A stretch of 63,078 bases of DNA. Source: Bacteroidota bacterium (lineage in GTDB: Bacteria > Bacteroidota > Bacteroidia > Cytophagales > UBA9547). A model generated the notes under the pieces. It saw only the letters and a program-made list of their open reading frames with translations. It was not told where the DNA came from and did no database searches. Every line of letters begins with the position of its first letter. Position 1 is the first letter of the stretch. Positions 26,897-34,721 of this stretch are shown here, piece after piece. The translations under genes were made by a program, and so were the position numbers. The DNA lies in the NCBI GenBank assembly GCA_004293915.1, contig RDZG01000055.1, positions 1 to 63,078 on the forward strand, written 5' to 3'.

Positions 26897-27061
26897 ATGA
26901 AAAAGCTTTTTTTGTGGTTTGTATTTTTTGCTATTCAGGCGTGTGTGTATGCACCTGGTCAGGCATGGAAGCCGCATCAGGCTGTTTTATCTAAGAAAAA
27001 ATACAAAAATACAAAACCACCAGAAGGAAACTCTAGCACTAAAAAAACCGAAAAAAAGTGA
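26897..27061 (+). CDS. Small lipoprotein (54 residues)
   Basis: An ATG 22 bases after bioD opens a 54-codon frame. It begins MKKLFLWFVFFAIQAC, a lipoprotein signal with C16 as the lipidation site. The mature part (about 39 residues) starts CVYAPGQAWKPHQA and ends lysine-rich. It overlaps the next small lipoprotein gene by three bases (GTGA), so the two form a coupled pair. I know no function for it. The match of start, signal, lipobox and coupling makes it a likely real gene despite its size. Confidence 0.65.
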   Translation: MKKLFLWFVFFAIQACVYAPGQAWKPHQAVLSKKKYKNTKPPEGNSSTKKTEKK

Positions 27062-27192
27062 AAAAAATAATTTTATTTATGTTTGCAACAGCTTTAATTT
27101 TGAATGTTTGTGCCTGCAAAACTTCTCATGGAAAAGGCGGTACACGCCAATCAAAGAAAGGTCCTATGCCCTGTCCGATAAAAGATTGTTAG
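27058..27192 (+). CDS. Small cysteine-containing lipoprotein (44 residues)
   Basis: A GTG overlapping the stop codon of the preceding gene opens a 44-codon frame. It encodes MKKIILFMFATALIL, then the lipobox-like VCAC with C20 as the likely lipidation site, and a mature tail of 24 residues. The tail is basic and ends with two further cysteines (PMPCPIKDC). Secreted mini-lipoproteins of this kind are known in Bacteroidota, but I cannot name a family. The cytidylate kinase gene starts 19 bases later, so this pair may be part of a bioD-cmk-ispH transcript. Confidence 0.65.
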   Translation: MKKIILFMFATALILNVCACKTSHGKGGTRQSKKGPMPCPIKDC

Positions 27193-27211
27193 TAAGAAAT
27201 TAAAGTATTAA

Positions 27212-27895
27212 ATGAAAAAAATAAACATTGCAATAGATGGTTTTTCATCTTGTGGAAAAAGCAGTACCGCAAAAGTTGTAGCCAAAAATTTGGGCTATGC
27301 CTATATAGATACTGGTGCAATGTATAGAGGCATAACGCTCTATTTTTTAGAGCATTACATCAATTTTACTGACCCGCATGGTGTACACGAAGCATTGCAA
27401 AAAATCGAATTAAAATTTGTGCCAAATCTGCAAACGAATCAATCAGAAATATTTTTGAATGGATTGAATGTGGAGGAAGAAATCAGAAAAATGTATATTG
27501 CCGAAAAAGTAAGCGAAGTGGCAGCCATTGTTGAAGTTAGGAGAAACATGGTGGCTCAACAGCAGAGAATGGGCAAAAAAAGAGGTGTTGTGATGGATGG
27601 AAGAGATATTGGAACAATGGTTTTTCCTGATGCAGAACTCAAAATTTTTATGAGTGCAGATGTAGTGATTCGTGCAGAACGCAGGCAGAAAGAACTTTTT
27701 GAGAAAAACGAATTGGTAGAGCTAGATAAAGTAATTGATAACTTAAAACACCGAGATCATATAGATACAACACGAACCGAAGGTCCGCTTCGCAAAGCAA
27801 CAGATGCACTCGAACTCGACACCACATTCATCACTTTTGACGAACAAGTTGATATCATTATGGGCTTGGCTTTGAGTAAAATATATTTGGATTAG
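27212..27895 (+). CDS. cmk: Cytidylate kinase
   Basis: Cmk phosphorylates CMP and dCMP. The 227-residue protein opens with IDGFSSCGKSSTAK (P-loop near residues 6-17), then AYIDTGAMYRGITL, and near 120 the family motif VVMDGRDIGTMVFPDAELKIF. The lid-region arginines (RAERRQKEL) follow. Length is normal. It is followed 47 bases later by ispH; in many bacteria cmk lies upstream of rpsA or ispH, so this order is ordinary. Confidence 0.95.
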   Translation: MKKINIAIDGFSSCGKSSTAKVVAKNLGYAYIDTGAMYRGITLYFLEHYINFTDPHGVHEALQKIELKFVPNLQTNQSEIFLNGLNVEEEIRKMYIAEKVSEVAAIVEVRRNMVAQQQRMGKKRGVVMDGRDIGTMVFPDAELKIFMSADVVIRAERRQKELFEKNELVELDKVIDNLKHRDHIDTTRTEGPLRKATDALELDTTFITFDEQVDIIMGLALSKIYLD

Positions 27896-27942
27896 AGATA
27901 TAAAAAACAAAACCCCAACCAAACAAGTTTAATATGTAGATT

Positions 27943-28821
27943 ATGCAAATTACAATAGATAAAAATTCGGGATATTGTTTTGGAGTAGAATTTGCTATTC
28001 AAATGGCTGAAGATGAGCTTGTTGAATCTGGAAAACTTTATTGCCTTGGAGATATTGTACACAATGCAATGGAGGTAGAGCGGTTACAAGCAAAAGGTCT
28101 GCAAATAATAGGACATGATGATTTAAAACAATTGCACGATTGCAAAGTGTTAATTAGAGCTCATGGCGAACCACCAGAAACTTACGAATTGGCAATGAAA
28201 AACAACATCGAACTAATTGATGCTTCTTGCCCAGTGGTGCTGAAATTGCAAAACAGAGTAAAAAATTCGTATGATAAAATAACTGCAAAAAACGGACAGG
28301 TTGTGATTTATGGACAACAAGGTCATGCCGAAGTAATTGGAATTTCTGGACAAACACACAACGAAGCCATTGTTGTAACTACTGAAGATGATTTGCAAAA
28401 AGTAGATTTTTCAAAACCCATTGCTTTTTATAGCCAAACTACAAAAAGTACTGCTGGATTTTACAAAATGAAAGCCTTGATAGAATCTAAAATCTCCGAA
28501 AATGGAGGCAGTATTACAGACGAAAACTTTGATGCAAATGATAGTATTTGCAGACAAGTATCGAATCGAGAACCACAATTAGAAAAATTTTCGACTGAAA
28601 ATGATGTTATAATATTTGTAAGTGGCAAAAAAAGCTCGAATGGAAAAGCACTTTATGGCGTTTGTAAAAACACCAATCAAAGAAGTTATTTTATAGAAAA
28701 CGAACTCGAACTCGAAAATGCTTGGTTTAAACCTACCGACAAAGTTGGGATTTGTGGTGCAACTTCTACACCATCTTGGTTGATGGAAAAAGTGGCGAAA
28801 GCAATAGAAGAATTGAATTAG
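27943..28821 (+). CDS. ispH: 4-hydroxy-3-methylbut-2-enyl diphosphate reductase IspH
   Basis: IspH makes isopentenyl and dimethylallyl diphosphate in the last step of the MEP pathway, using a 4Fe-4S cluster. The three cluster cysteines are in GYCFGVEFAI (C12), DASCPVV and DSICRQVSNRE. The RAHGEPPETY and ICGATSTPSWLMEKV motifs are present, and the 292-residue length is normal. The last 167 bases of the gene, with five bases of downstream sequence, are repeated at 30553-30724, beyond a block of restriction-modification remnants. The two copies differ at four positions, all synonymous. Confidence 0.97.
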   Translation: MQITIDKNSGYCFGVEFAIQMAEDELVESGKLYCLGDIVHNAMEVERLQAKGLQIIGHDDLKQLHDCKVLIRAHGEPPETYELAMKNNIELIDASCPVVLKLQNRVKNSYDKITAKNGQVVIYGQQGHAEVIGISGQTHNEAIVVTTEDDLQKVDFSKPIAFYSQTTKSTAGFYKMKALIESKISENGGSITDENFDANDSICRQVSNREPQLEKFSTENDVIIFVSGKKSSNGKALYGVCKNTNQRSYFIENELELENAWFKPTDKVGICGATSTPSWLMEKVAKAIEELN

Positions 28822-28826
28822 GAGAT
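28655..28826 (+). repeat. ispH 3'-end direct repeat, left copy
   Basis: This 172-base segment covers the last 55 codons and the stop of ispH plus GAGAT. It aligns without gaps to 30553-30724 with four mismatches (ATA/ATC, GAC/GAT, GTG/GTA, ATA/ATT), all at third codon positions. Identity ends abruptly at both sides. Confidence 0.95.
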
Positions 28827-29220
28827 GAGAATTGTACGATATATAATTGGTGGGTTATTGGGTTATATAACTTTAAGAAGCTATTTTTATGGATTGGGTT
28901 TTCTTCAAAATCACGATTATTATATTTTTTTAGATTCCATATTTCCAATTACTTTATTAGATGGATTATTGATTTTTATATATTACAAAGGAATTACACT
29001 TTACGGTTCAAATAATAAACAAAGAAGTAGATGGCTTTTAATTTCAATGCTAATCATTTTACTTTTTATTGCTTTAATTTTTTCTTATTTACAAAAACTT
29101 GAAGCAGATAGTCAGACCGAATTATCTCACTTTTATCGTTTAGAAAACCAAAAACAAACTATGACAATTGAAAAATATAAATTTAGTTTAGATTCATGTA
29201 AAAAAAATAGTCCAAATTAA
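28825..29220 (+). CDS. Hypothetical small membrane protein
   Basis: This 131-residue protein starts three bases after the ispH stop. It has three or four hydrophobic segments (YIIGGLLGYITLRSYFYG, FLDSIFPITLLDGLLIFIYY and LLISMLIILLFIALIFSYL), then a polar tail of 35 residues ending KKNSPN. I do not recognise it. Its ATG lies at the very end of the ispH direct repeat, so most of it belongs to the segment between the two repeat copies, which also holds type I restriction-modification remnants. It may be imported with them. Confidence 0.55.
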   Translation: MRIVRYIIGGLLGYITLRSYFYGLGFLQNHDYYIFLDSIFPITLLDGLLIFIYYKGITLYGSNNKQRSRWLLISMLIILLFIALIFSYLQKLEADSQTELSHFYRLENQKQTMTIEKYKFSLDSCKKNSPN

Positions 29221-29222
29221 AA

Positions 29223-29582
29223 TTTAGGACTGTTTTAAAAAAATTAGATGATATAGTTTTAGAAGAAATAAAAAATGAGGTTAAAAATAAATTTAATTAC
29301 CAAATACCAATTGCAGAAGTTGAGAAAGCAGGAATTTGCACAACTGGTGCTCAAATAGTAAATGAACTTGTTCCTTTGGCAAAAGAATTTAAAAAATATA
29401 GGGAAGAAAATCAATTTTGGACGACCTATATAAAAGAAATCAACTACCAATTTGCTGACGAAGAAATGTCTAGAGTGAGGATAATTGATGGTGTTGGTTC
29501 GAAACCAGAAGTGTTTTATTGCAAGAAATACCTTAAAAGTTATGGCAAAAGAAATCTTAAAAAACAACCTTTCGGTATTTGA
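29223..29582 (+). pseudogene. hsdM 3'-end remnant (type I methyltransferase)
   Basis: A frame without a start codon runs from about 29211 to the stop at 29580-29582. It reads like the C-terminus of a type I DNA methyltransferase (HsdM): LEEIKNEVKNKFNYQIPIAEVEKAGI, then TTGAQIVNELVPLAKEFKKYREEN and, near the end, RVRIIDGVGSKPEVF. The N-terminal two thirds of the protein, with all catalytic motifs, is absent; the preceding gene ends two bases upstream. The fragment overlaps the start of dinD by 41 bases, as expected for an intact hsdM-dinD junction. Assignment is from memory of HsdM C-termini. Confidence 0.6.
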
Positions 29583-30387
29583 ACAAATAAAGCAAATAGA
29601 CGAGAATGGCAATGAATTCTGGATGGCAAGGCAGCTTTCTAAACTATTGGATTATACAGATTTTAGAAATTTTGTGGGTGTAATAGCAAAAGCCATTGAA
29701 TCTTGTAAAAACAGTGGGCATAACCCTTTAGACCACCTCGTTGAAACCAACGAGGTGGTATCTGTTGGCTCAGGAGGAACCCATGCCTACCCAAGTTATA
29801 AACTGAGCCGATATGCTTGCTATTTAATCGTGCAAAATGCTGATCCTGCCAAAGAAGTGGTAGCCTTGGGACAAACTTATTTTGCTATACAAACCCGTTT
29901 GCAGGAAATACGGCAAATGGACGAGTACAATCAATTAAGCAGTGAAGACGAAAGACGTTTGTTTTTGCGTAATGAAATGAGCAAACACAATACGTATTTG
30001 GCAGCTGCTGCAAAAAATGCAGGTGTGCAAGATGGATTGGATTATGCCATTTTTCAAAATCACGGCTATGCAGGTCTTTATGGCGGTCTTGATGCAAAAG
30101 GTATTCATAAGAAGAAAGAACTCAAAAAAAGCCAGCATATACTTGACCACATGGGAAGCACCGAATTGGCTGCTAATCTCTTTAGAGCTACACAAACTGA
30201 AGAAAAACTACGAAAAGAAAACATACAAGGCAAACAAAAAGCCAACCAAACACATTACGAAGTTGGATTTAAGGTACGCCAAACCATCAAAGAAATTGGC
30301 GGTACAATGCCAGAAAATTTACCCATAGCTGATAGCATCAAAACAGTACAAAAGAAAATAGACAATTCAAATAAGAAAAAGGATTGA
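29542..30387 (+). CDS. dinD: DinD-like DNA-damage-inducible protein
   Basis: The 281-residue product matches the DinD family. It opens with MAKEILKNNLSVFEQIKQIDENGNEFWMA-type sequence and contains WMARQLSKLLDYTDFRNF (Bro-N-like fold), VVSVGSGGTHAYPSYKLSRYACYLI, and EMSKHNTYLAAAAKNAGV. DinD/PcsA from E. coli inhibits RecA filament formation; in Bacteroidota DinD genes often lie inside type I restriction-modification operons, between hsdM and hsdS, exactly as here. I start at ATG 29542 and not at upstream in-frame codons, because this gives the family N-terminus. The gene itself seems intact, although the genes on both sides are broken. Its stop overlaps the ATG of the hsdS fragment (TGATG). 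Confidence 0.85.
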   Translation: MAKEILKNNLSVFEQIKQIDENGNEFWMARQLSKLLDYTDFRNFVGVIAKAIESCKNSGHNPLDHLVETNEVVSVGSGGTHAYPSYKLSRYACYLIVQNADPAKEVVALGQTYFAIQTRLQEIRQMDEYNQLSSEDERRLFLRNEMSKHNTYLAAAAKNAGVQDGLDYAIFQNHGYAGLYGGLDAKGIHKKKELKKSQHILDHMGSTELAANLFRATQTEEKLRKENIQGKQKANQTHYEVGFKVRQTIKEIGGTMPENLPIADSIKTVQKKIDNSNKKKD

Positions 30388-30719
30388 TGCAAGCAATAGC
30401 AAATACATACTTAAAGTTTGTTGATTTCACACAACTAGTGAGTTGGAGTTCCTATGATTTGCTAGTAAAGAATTTAATCTTTGCACAAAAGTATTCTTTT
30501 GTGCGAATAGGGGAATTTCTTATAAGATACAAAGGGCAAGTTCAAATTGAAGATGGCGTTTGTAAAAACACCAATCAAAGAAGTTATTTTATCGAAAACG
30601 AACTCGAACTCGAAAATGCTTGGTTTAAACCTACCGATAAAGTTGGGATTTGTGGTGCAACTTCTACACCATCTTGGTTGATGGAAAAAGTAGCGAAAGC
30701 AATTGAAGAATTGAATTAG
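30387..30719 (+). pseudogene. hsdS 5' fragment fused in frame to an ispH 3' fragment
   Basis: The first 56 codons (30387-30552) encode the N-terminus of a type I specificity subunit (TYLKFVDFTQLVSW, then FVRIGEFLIRYKGQVQIED). At 30553 the sequence switches to the last 55 codons of ispH and continues in frame to the ispH stop. The result is a 110-residue chimera. Neither part would be functional: the HsdS part lacks its target-recognition domain and the IspH part has no cluster cysteines. The join lies at a short ATGG-type match. The type I restriction subunit (hsdR) is not found in the window. Confidence 0.8.
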
Positions 30720-30724
30720 GAGAT
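30553..30724 (+). repeat. ispH 3'-end direct repeat, right copy
   Basis: This is the second copy of the 172-base ispH end. It is 1,898 bases to the right of the first copy and in the same orientation. See the left copy for the four synonymous differences. Confidence 0.95.
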
Positions 30725-30817
30725 ACTATCATCTTAAAATGTAATTCGCATAAACTTTTTATATTTTCTAGTTTTATATTTAATATACCAATATTTTTGG
30801 ATTAAATTCCAAATGTT

Positions 30818-32212
30818 ATGGCAAAGTTAAAATCCTCTTTTTTCTGTCAGTCTTGCGGGTATCAATCGCCAAAATGGCTCGGAAAATGCCAAGCTTGTGG
30901 CAGTTGGAATACTTTTGTAGAAGAAATTGTGCAAAAAGAAGAACCGCAACAAGGCTCATGGAAAACTTCGAGTTCGAAACAAATTGCTACCAAACCCATA
31001 GAACTTACAGAAATCAAAACCGATTTACAACAACGTATTTTAACAGTTGATAATGAATTAAATCGAGTTTTGGGTGGTGGAATTGTACCTGGTTCGTTGG
31101 TTTTGATTGGTGGCGAACCTGGCATTGGAAAATCGACCTTGATGCTCCAAATTTCGCTGAGTTTTAAAAACTTAAAAGTGCTTTATATCTCTGGCGAAGA
31201 AAGCGAAACGCAAATAAAAATGCGTGCAGAACGTATTGAAGTTTTGCCTGATTCAAATCAAAAACTTAACTCAAATTGTTTTATTCTTACAGAAACAAAC
31301 ACACAAAATATTTTTAAGCAAATAGAAATACTTGAACCTCAGATTATTATTGTAGATTCTATTCAAACCATGAATTCGAGTTTCATAGAGTCTACTTCAG
31401 GCAGTATTTCGCAGGTGCGTGAATGCACAGCCGAGTTTATGAAATTTGCCAAAGAAACCAGTGTGCCTGTTTTTTTGATTGGACACATTACAAAAGAAGG
31501 CACTTTGGCTGGACCAAAAGTATTGGAACATATGGTCGATACCGTTTTGCAATTTGAAGGCGATAGGCACATGACATATCGTATTTTGCGAACAACAAAA
31601 AATCGTTTTGGCTCGACTTCTGAATTAGGAATTTACGAAATGCACGCCACAGGTTTGCGAGAAGTTACCAATCCATCCGAAATTTTGATTTCACAAAAAG
31701 ATACCGATTTGAGTGGTGTAAGCATTGCTGCCATGATAGAAGGAAACCGACCTTTGTTGATTGAAATTCAGTCGCTTGTGTCGCCAGCCACGTATGGAAC
31801 TCCTCAACGAAGCAGTACAGGTTTTGATGCCAAACGGCTAAATATGCTTTTGGCTGTACTCGAAAAACGTGGCGGTTTTAGGCTAGGACAGCAAGATGTT
31901 TTTTTGAATATCACAGGCGGAATAAAAGTAGAAGACCCGGCTATTGATTTGGCTGTTTGTGCATCCATAATTTCGTCTTACAACGACATTAGCATTTCGC
32001 AACATGCTTGTTTTGCCGCAGAAGTTGGTTTGGGAGGCGAAATCAGAGCTGTTAATCGCATCGAACAACGCATTTCGGAAGCCGAAAAGCTAGGTTTTAC
32101 ACAAATATTTGTATCCAAATTTGCCGTAAAAGGCTTAGATATAAATAATTATAAAATAAAAATCACACCTGTGTCTCGTTTAGATGAAGTTTTTGGGGAA
32201 TTGTTTGGTTGA
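30818..32212 (+). CDS. radA: DNA repair protein RadA
   Basis: RadA (Sms) is a RecA-related DnaB-type helicase that helps process recombination intermediates. The 464-residue protein has the N-terminal zinc finger (CQSCGYQSPKWLGKCQACG), the Walker A motif GGEPGIGKSTL near residue 93, the RadA-specific KNRFG motif (TTKNRFGSTSE) near 265 and a C-terminal Lon-protease-like domain (GGIKVEDPAIDLAVCAS). A TATTTTTG element 27-34 bases before the ATG fits a -7 box. It is transcribed away from the restriction-modification remnants, and convergent with the flotillin gene. Confidence 0.96.
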   Translation: MAKLKSSFFCQSCGYQSPKWLGKCQACGSWNTFVEEIVQKEEPQQGSWKTSSSKQIATKPIELTEIKTDLQQRILTVDNELNRVLGGGIVPGSLVLIGGEPGIGKSTLMLQISLSFKNLKVLYISGEESETQIKMRAERIEVLPDSNQKLNSNCFILTETNTQNIFKQIEILEPQIIIVDSIQTMNSSFIESTSGSISQVRECTAEFMKFAKETSVPVFLIGHITKEGTLAGPKVLEHMVDTVLQFEGDRHMTYRILRTTKNRFGSTSELGIYEMHATGLREVTNPSEILISQKDTDLSGVSIAAMIEGNRPLLIEIQSLVSPATYGTPQRSSTGFDAKRLNMLLAVLEKRGGFRLGQQDVFLNITGGIKVEDPAIDLAVCASIISSYNDISISQHACFAAEVGLGGEIRAVNRIEQRISEAEKLGFTQIFVSKFAVKGLDINNYKIKITPVSRLDEVFGELFG

Positions 32213-32219
32213 CATTCAT

Positions 32220-32268
32220 TAAAAAAGCAACAATATTTTCAACGATTTAATTTGAAAATATTGTTGCT
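32220..32268. terminator. radA/floA convergent terminator
   Basis: A perfect 17-bp stem (32226-32242 with 32252-32268; arms begin AGCAACAATATTTTC) encloses a nine-base loop. The A run at its left gives a T tail for the minus-strand flotillin transcript. The right side has only a weak T-rich stretch for radA. Confidence 0.85.
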
Positions 32269-32291
32269 AAATTTAATATTTTGGTATTTTA

Positions 32292-33263
32292 CTATTGTAT
32301 TTTTTCATTGCTCGAATCGTTTCCGGCAATAGAACTACGCATATTTGTATCTGCTTGCATATTTTGTAATTTGTAATAGTCCATTATACCTAAATTTCCA
32401 CTTCTAAATGCTGCTGCAATAGCTTGTGGAATTTCGGCTTCTGCTTCTATCACTTTTGAGCGTGCTTCTTGGGTTTTAGCTTTCATTTCTTGCTCTACCG
32501 CAACAGCCATCGCTCTGCGTTCTTCAGCTTTGGCTTCGGCAACTTTCAAATCAGCATTGGCTTGATCTATTTGCAATTTTGCACCAATATTTGCACCTAC
32601 ATCTACATCGGCAATATCTATCGAAAGAATTTCATAGGCTGTGCCAGCATCCAAGCCTTTTTGTAAAACCAATTTTGATATTTTATCTGGATTTTCTAAC
32701 ACTTCTTTATGCGAAAGCGAAGAACCAATTGAAGTTACAATTCCCTCGCCTACACGAGCCAAAATAGTTTCTTCTCCAGCTCCACCAACCAATTTTGCAA
32801 TATTTACTCGTACTGTTATTCTAGCTTTTGCAACTAACTGAATACCATCTTGAGCCACAGCGGTAACATTTGGTGTGTTAATCACTTTTGGGTTTACCGA
32901 AATTTGAACTGCTTCAAAAACATCTCTACCAGCCAAATCGATGGCTGCTGCTTGCTGAAAACTCAATGGAATATTTGCCATGTGAGCCGAAATCAAGGCT
33001 TTAATAACCATCGGAACATGCCCACCAGCCAAATAATGGGTTTCGAGTTCGGCAGTTGTAATTGATAATCCTGATTTTGTGGCAGTTATCAGCGATTCTA
33101 CAATCACTCTTGGTGGTACTTTTCGAATACGCATAAACACCAAATCGAACAAACCTACACTTACACCCGAAAAAACGGCTGTAATCCACAAATTGAGTGG
33201 TACAAAATACATTAAAATAAAAAAGCCTACTATTATGAGGGCAAAAATGATGAGCATTTCCAT
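32292..33263 (-). CDS. floA: Flotillin-like protein FloA
   Basis: FloA-type proteins form scaffold patches in the cytoplasmic membrane. The 323-residue protein has an N-terminal hydrophobic hairpin ([39 protein letters not shown]), then the SPFH-like region with [23 protein letters not shown], and a C-terminal coiled coil rich in alanine and glutamate ([22 protein letters not shown]). Length and order are normal for the SigW-regulated/YqfA group. A partner NfeD gene, often adjacent, is absent here. Confidence 0.93.
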   Translation of the reverse strand: MEMLIIFALIIVGFFILMYFVPLNLWITAVFSGVSVGLFDLVFMRIRKVPPRVIVESLITATKSGLSITTAELETHYLAGGHVPMVIKALISAHMANIPLSFQQAAAIDLAGRDVFEAVQISVNPKVINTPNVTAVAQDGIQLVAKARITVRVNIAKLVGGAGEETILARVGEGIVTSIGSSLSHKEVLENPDKISKLVLQKGLDAGTAYEILSIDIADVDVGANIGAKLQIDQANADLKVAEAKAEERRAMAVAVEQEMKAKTQEARSKVIEAEAEIPQAIAAAFRSGNLGIMDYYKLQNMQADTNMRSSIAGNDSSNEKIQ

Positions 33264-33391
33264 AAAACTGTTTTTAAAATTTATTAAGATGCAGATGTAC
33301 GATTTTTTTAGATTATATCAATGTTTTTTAATAACTTTTTTGAAAAATATTTCTTTCAAAACAAAACAGCAATAAAAAATGTATTTTATTT

Positions 33392-33835
33392 ATGAAAATA
33401 GAAATTTCCACAAAAGTAGACTCTACTATAGAAAATGTTTGGCAAAAATTTGATGCTGATCTATTTTTAAAATTGGCTCCACCATTTCCGCCTGTAAAAT
33501 TATTACGGTTTGATGGCTGTGAAAAAAGTGATATTGTAGAGTTAGAATTAAACTTTTTTGGATTCAAACAACGTTGGGATGCCTTGATTGTCGAACATAA
33601 AATAGCTGAAAACGAAATTTATTTTATTGACGAAGCCACAAAACTTCCTTTTTTCCTCAAATCTTGGAAACATTTACACAAAATAGAACAAACCGAAAAT
33701 GGTGCTGTAATTATAGATAATATTAATTACGAATCTGTAAATAGTTTTTTTACTATTTTGCTTTTCCCAATATTGTATTTACAGTTTTTGTATCGAAAAC
33801 CGATTTATAAAAGCTACTTTAAATCTTCGATTTAA
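33392..33835 (+). CDS. Putative SRPBCC-fold protein
   Basis: The 147-residue product opens MKIEISTKVDSTIENVWQKFD, a typical first strand and helix of the SRPBCC/polyketide-cyclase-like fold, and continues with PPFPPVKLLRFDG. Near residue 115-135 there is a hydrophobic stretch (FFTILLFPILYLQFLYR) which could be the long final helix of the fold or a membrane contact. Similar proteins in Bacteroidota are annotated as ligand-binding proteins without known ligand. Its last four codons and stop lie inside a 19-bp repeat also found at the 3' end of the YtxJ-like gene. Confidence 0.6.
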   Translation: MKIEISTKVDSTIENVWQKFDADLFLKLAPPFPPVKLLRFDGCEKSDIVELELNFFGFKQRWDALIVEHKIAENEIYFIDEATKLPFFLKSWKHLHKIEQTENGAVIIDNINYESVNSFFTILLFPILYLQFLYRKPIYKSYFKSSI

Positions 33836-33837
33836 TA
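33819..33837 (+). repeat. 19-bp direct repeat, left copy
   Basis: TTAAATCTTCGATTTAATA occurs here and at 34703-34721 without mismatch. Each copy contains an inverted repeat (TTAAATC/GATTTAA) and supplies the stop codon of the adjacent gene. The PIN toxin-antitoxin module 2 lies between the copies. Confidence 0.85.
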
Positions 33838-33907
33838 CTATTAGGTCTAAAAAATATGGTAATATAATCCAGTACATTTGTTTCCAATACACAAATCAAG
33901 TGTCGTG

Positions 33908-34312
33908 CTATTTTCGAGTAGCCCAATTTTCAATTTTTATGGTATCTAATTGTTCAAAGTCTTTTACGTTATCAGTTATCAAAGTTAAGTTGTTTTCGAT
34001 TGCTGTTACACCAATCAAAAGGTCAAACTCGTCATGCATTGGTTTTCCAATTTTTCTAAGTCTAACTTTTTCTTTTGCATATCGATTAATTGAACCATAA
34101 ATTGGGACAATTGATAGTCCACTTACAAAAGCATCAACTGCTTTGTGCGATTTTGTCGGGTTATCGCTATTTTCAGCTCCATATCGAAGTTCTGCAACAG
34201 TGATTTCAGAAATAAAACAATTTTCACGTCCTTTTTGTCGAATAAGGTTGTCTGAATTTAGTTTTCCTCGTAAAAAGAAAACACAAATACTAGTGTCAAG
34301 TAGAAATTGCAT
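33908..34312 (-). CDS. PIN-domain toxin, VapC-like (module 2)
   Basis: The 134-residue protein is a VapC-type PIN RNase: D6 in LLDTSICVFFLRGK, E in EITVAELRYGAENS, D in HDEFDLLIGVTAIENN and the final acidic pair in ITDNVKDFEQL. It belongs to the VapC branch with SICVFFLRG and ELRYGA motifs, whose known members cut initiator tRNA; this target is inference. The start codon shares a base with the antitoxin stop (TAATG-type overlap), so they are translationally coupled. Confidence 0.9.
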   Translation of the reverse strand: MQFLLDTSICVFFLRGKLNSDNLIRQKGRENCFISEITVAELRYGAENSDNPTKSHKAVDAFVSGLSIVPIYGSINRYAKEKVRLRKIGKPMHDEFDLLIGVTAIENNLTLITDNVKDFEQLDTIKIENWATRK

Positions 34313-34551
34313 TAGAATTTAATTTCTTTGTTTTTAAAAGTTCTGCTTGATTTAATATTCTTAATAATTTCTTCGGCTGATTTATCAGACGAAAACGCTC
34401 CAAAAGATTTGAAAAATTTACTTTCTATCGATGTCTTTTCTGTTTTTAATGACTTAGATAGACTTTCAATCAACTCAATCTTACTCAACGAACTAAGTCC
34501 CTCGAATAAGCCAGAATAAGTTTCAACTATATGTCTGTCTGTGTAATTCAT
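34312..34551 (-). CDS. Antitoxin partner of PIN toxin module 2
   Basis: The 79-residue protein starts MNYTDRHIVETYSGLFEGLSSLSKIELIESL and is helical. Its C-terminal half (ESKFFKSFGAFSSDKSAEEIIKNI) is polar with a conserved-looking F-x-S-F-G-A-F segment. It resembles the short antitoxins that accompany VapC in Bacteroidota. I cannot assign a DNA-binding family. A consensus promoter ends 13 bases upstream of the ATG. Confidence 0.75.
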   Translation of the reverse strand: MNYTDRHIVETYSGLFEGLSSLSKIELIESLSKSLKTEKTSIESKFFKSFGAFSSDKSAEEIIKNIKSSRTFKNKEIKF

Positions 34552-34564
34552 TTATTTTTTATTT

Positions 34565-34594
34565 CAAAGGTATAAAATTTTCTGTAACAATCAA
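34565..34594 (-). promoter_or_regulatory. Promoter of PIN module 2
   Basis: On the minus strand TTG (34594-34592) and TACCTTTG (34572-34565) are separated by 19 bases, a full consensus match. The predicted start of transcription is only about seven bases before the ATG, so the message would have almost no leader. Confidence 0.6.
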
Positions 34595-34702
34595 CGTGAA
34601 ACATAGCTTATCATAGCACACAATTTGATAATTTGTTTAAAATTCATTTTTAAAAAAAGAATTGTAAAAAATAAAATTAGTTGAAAGAAAAAGAAGACAA
34701 TG

Positions 34703-34721
34703 TTAAATCTTCGATTTAATA
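34703..34721 (+). repeat. 19-bp direct repeat, right copy
   Basis: This is the second copy of TTAAATCTTCGATTTAATA, 884 bases from the first. Here it forms the 3' end and stop codon of the minus-strand YtxJ-like gene. Confidence 0.85.
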
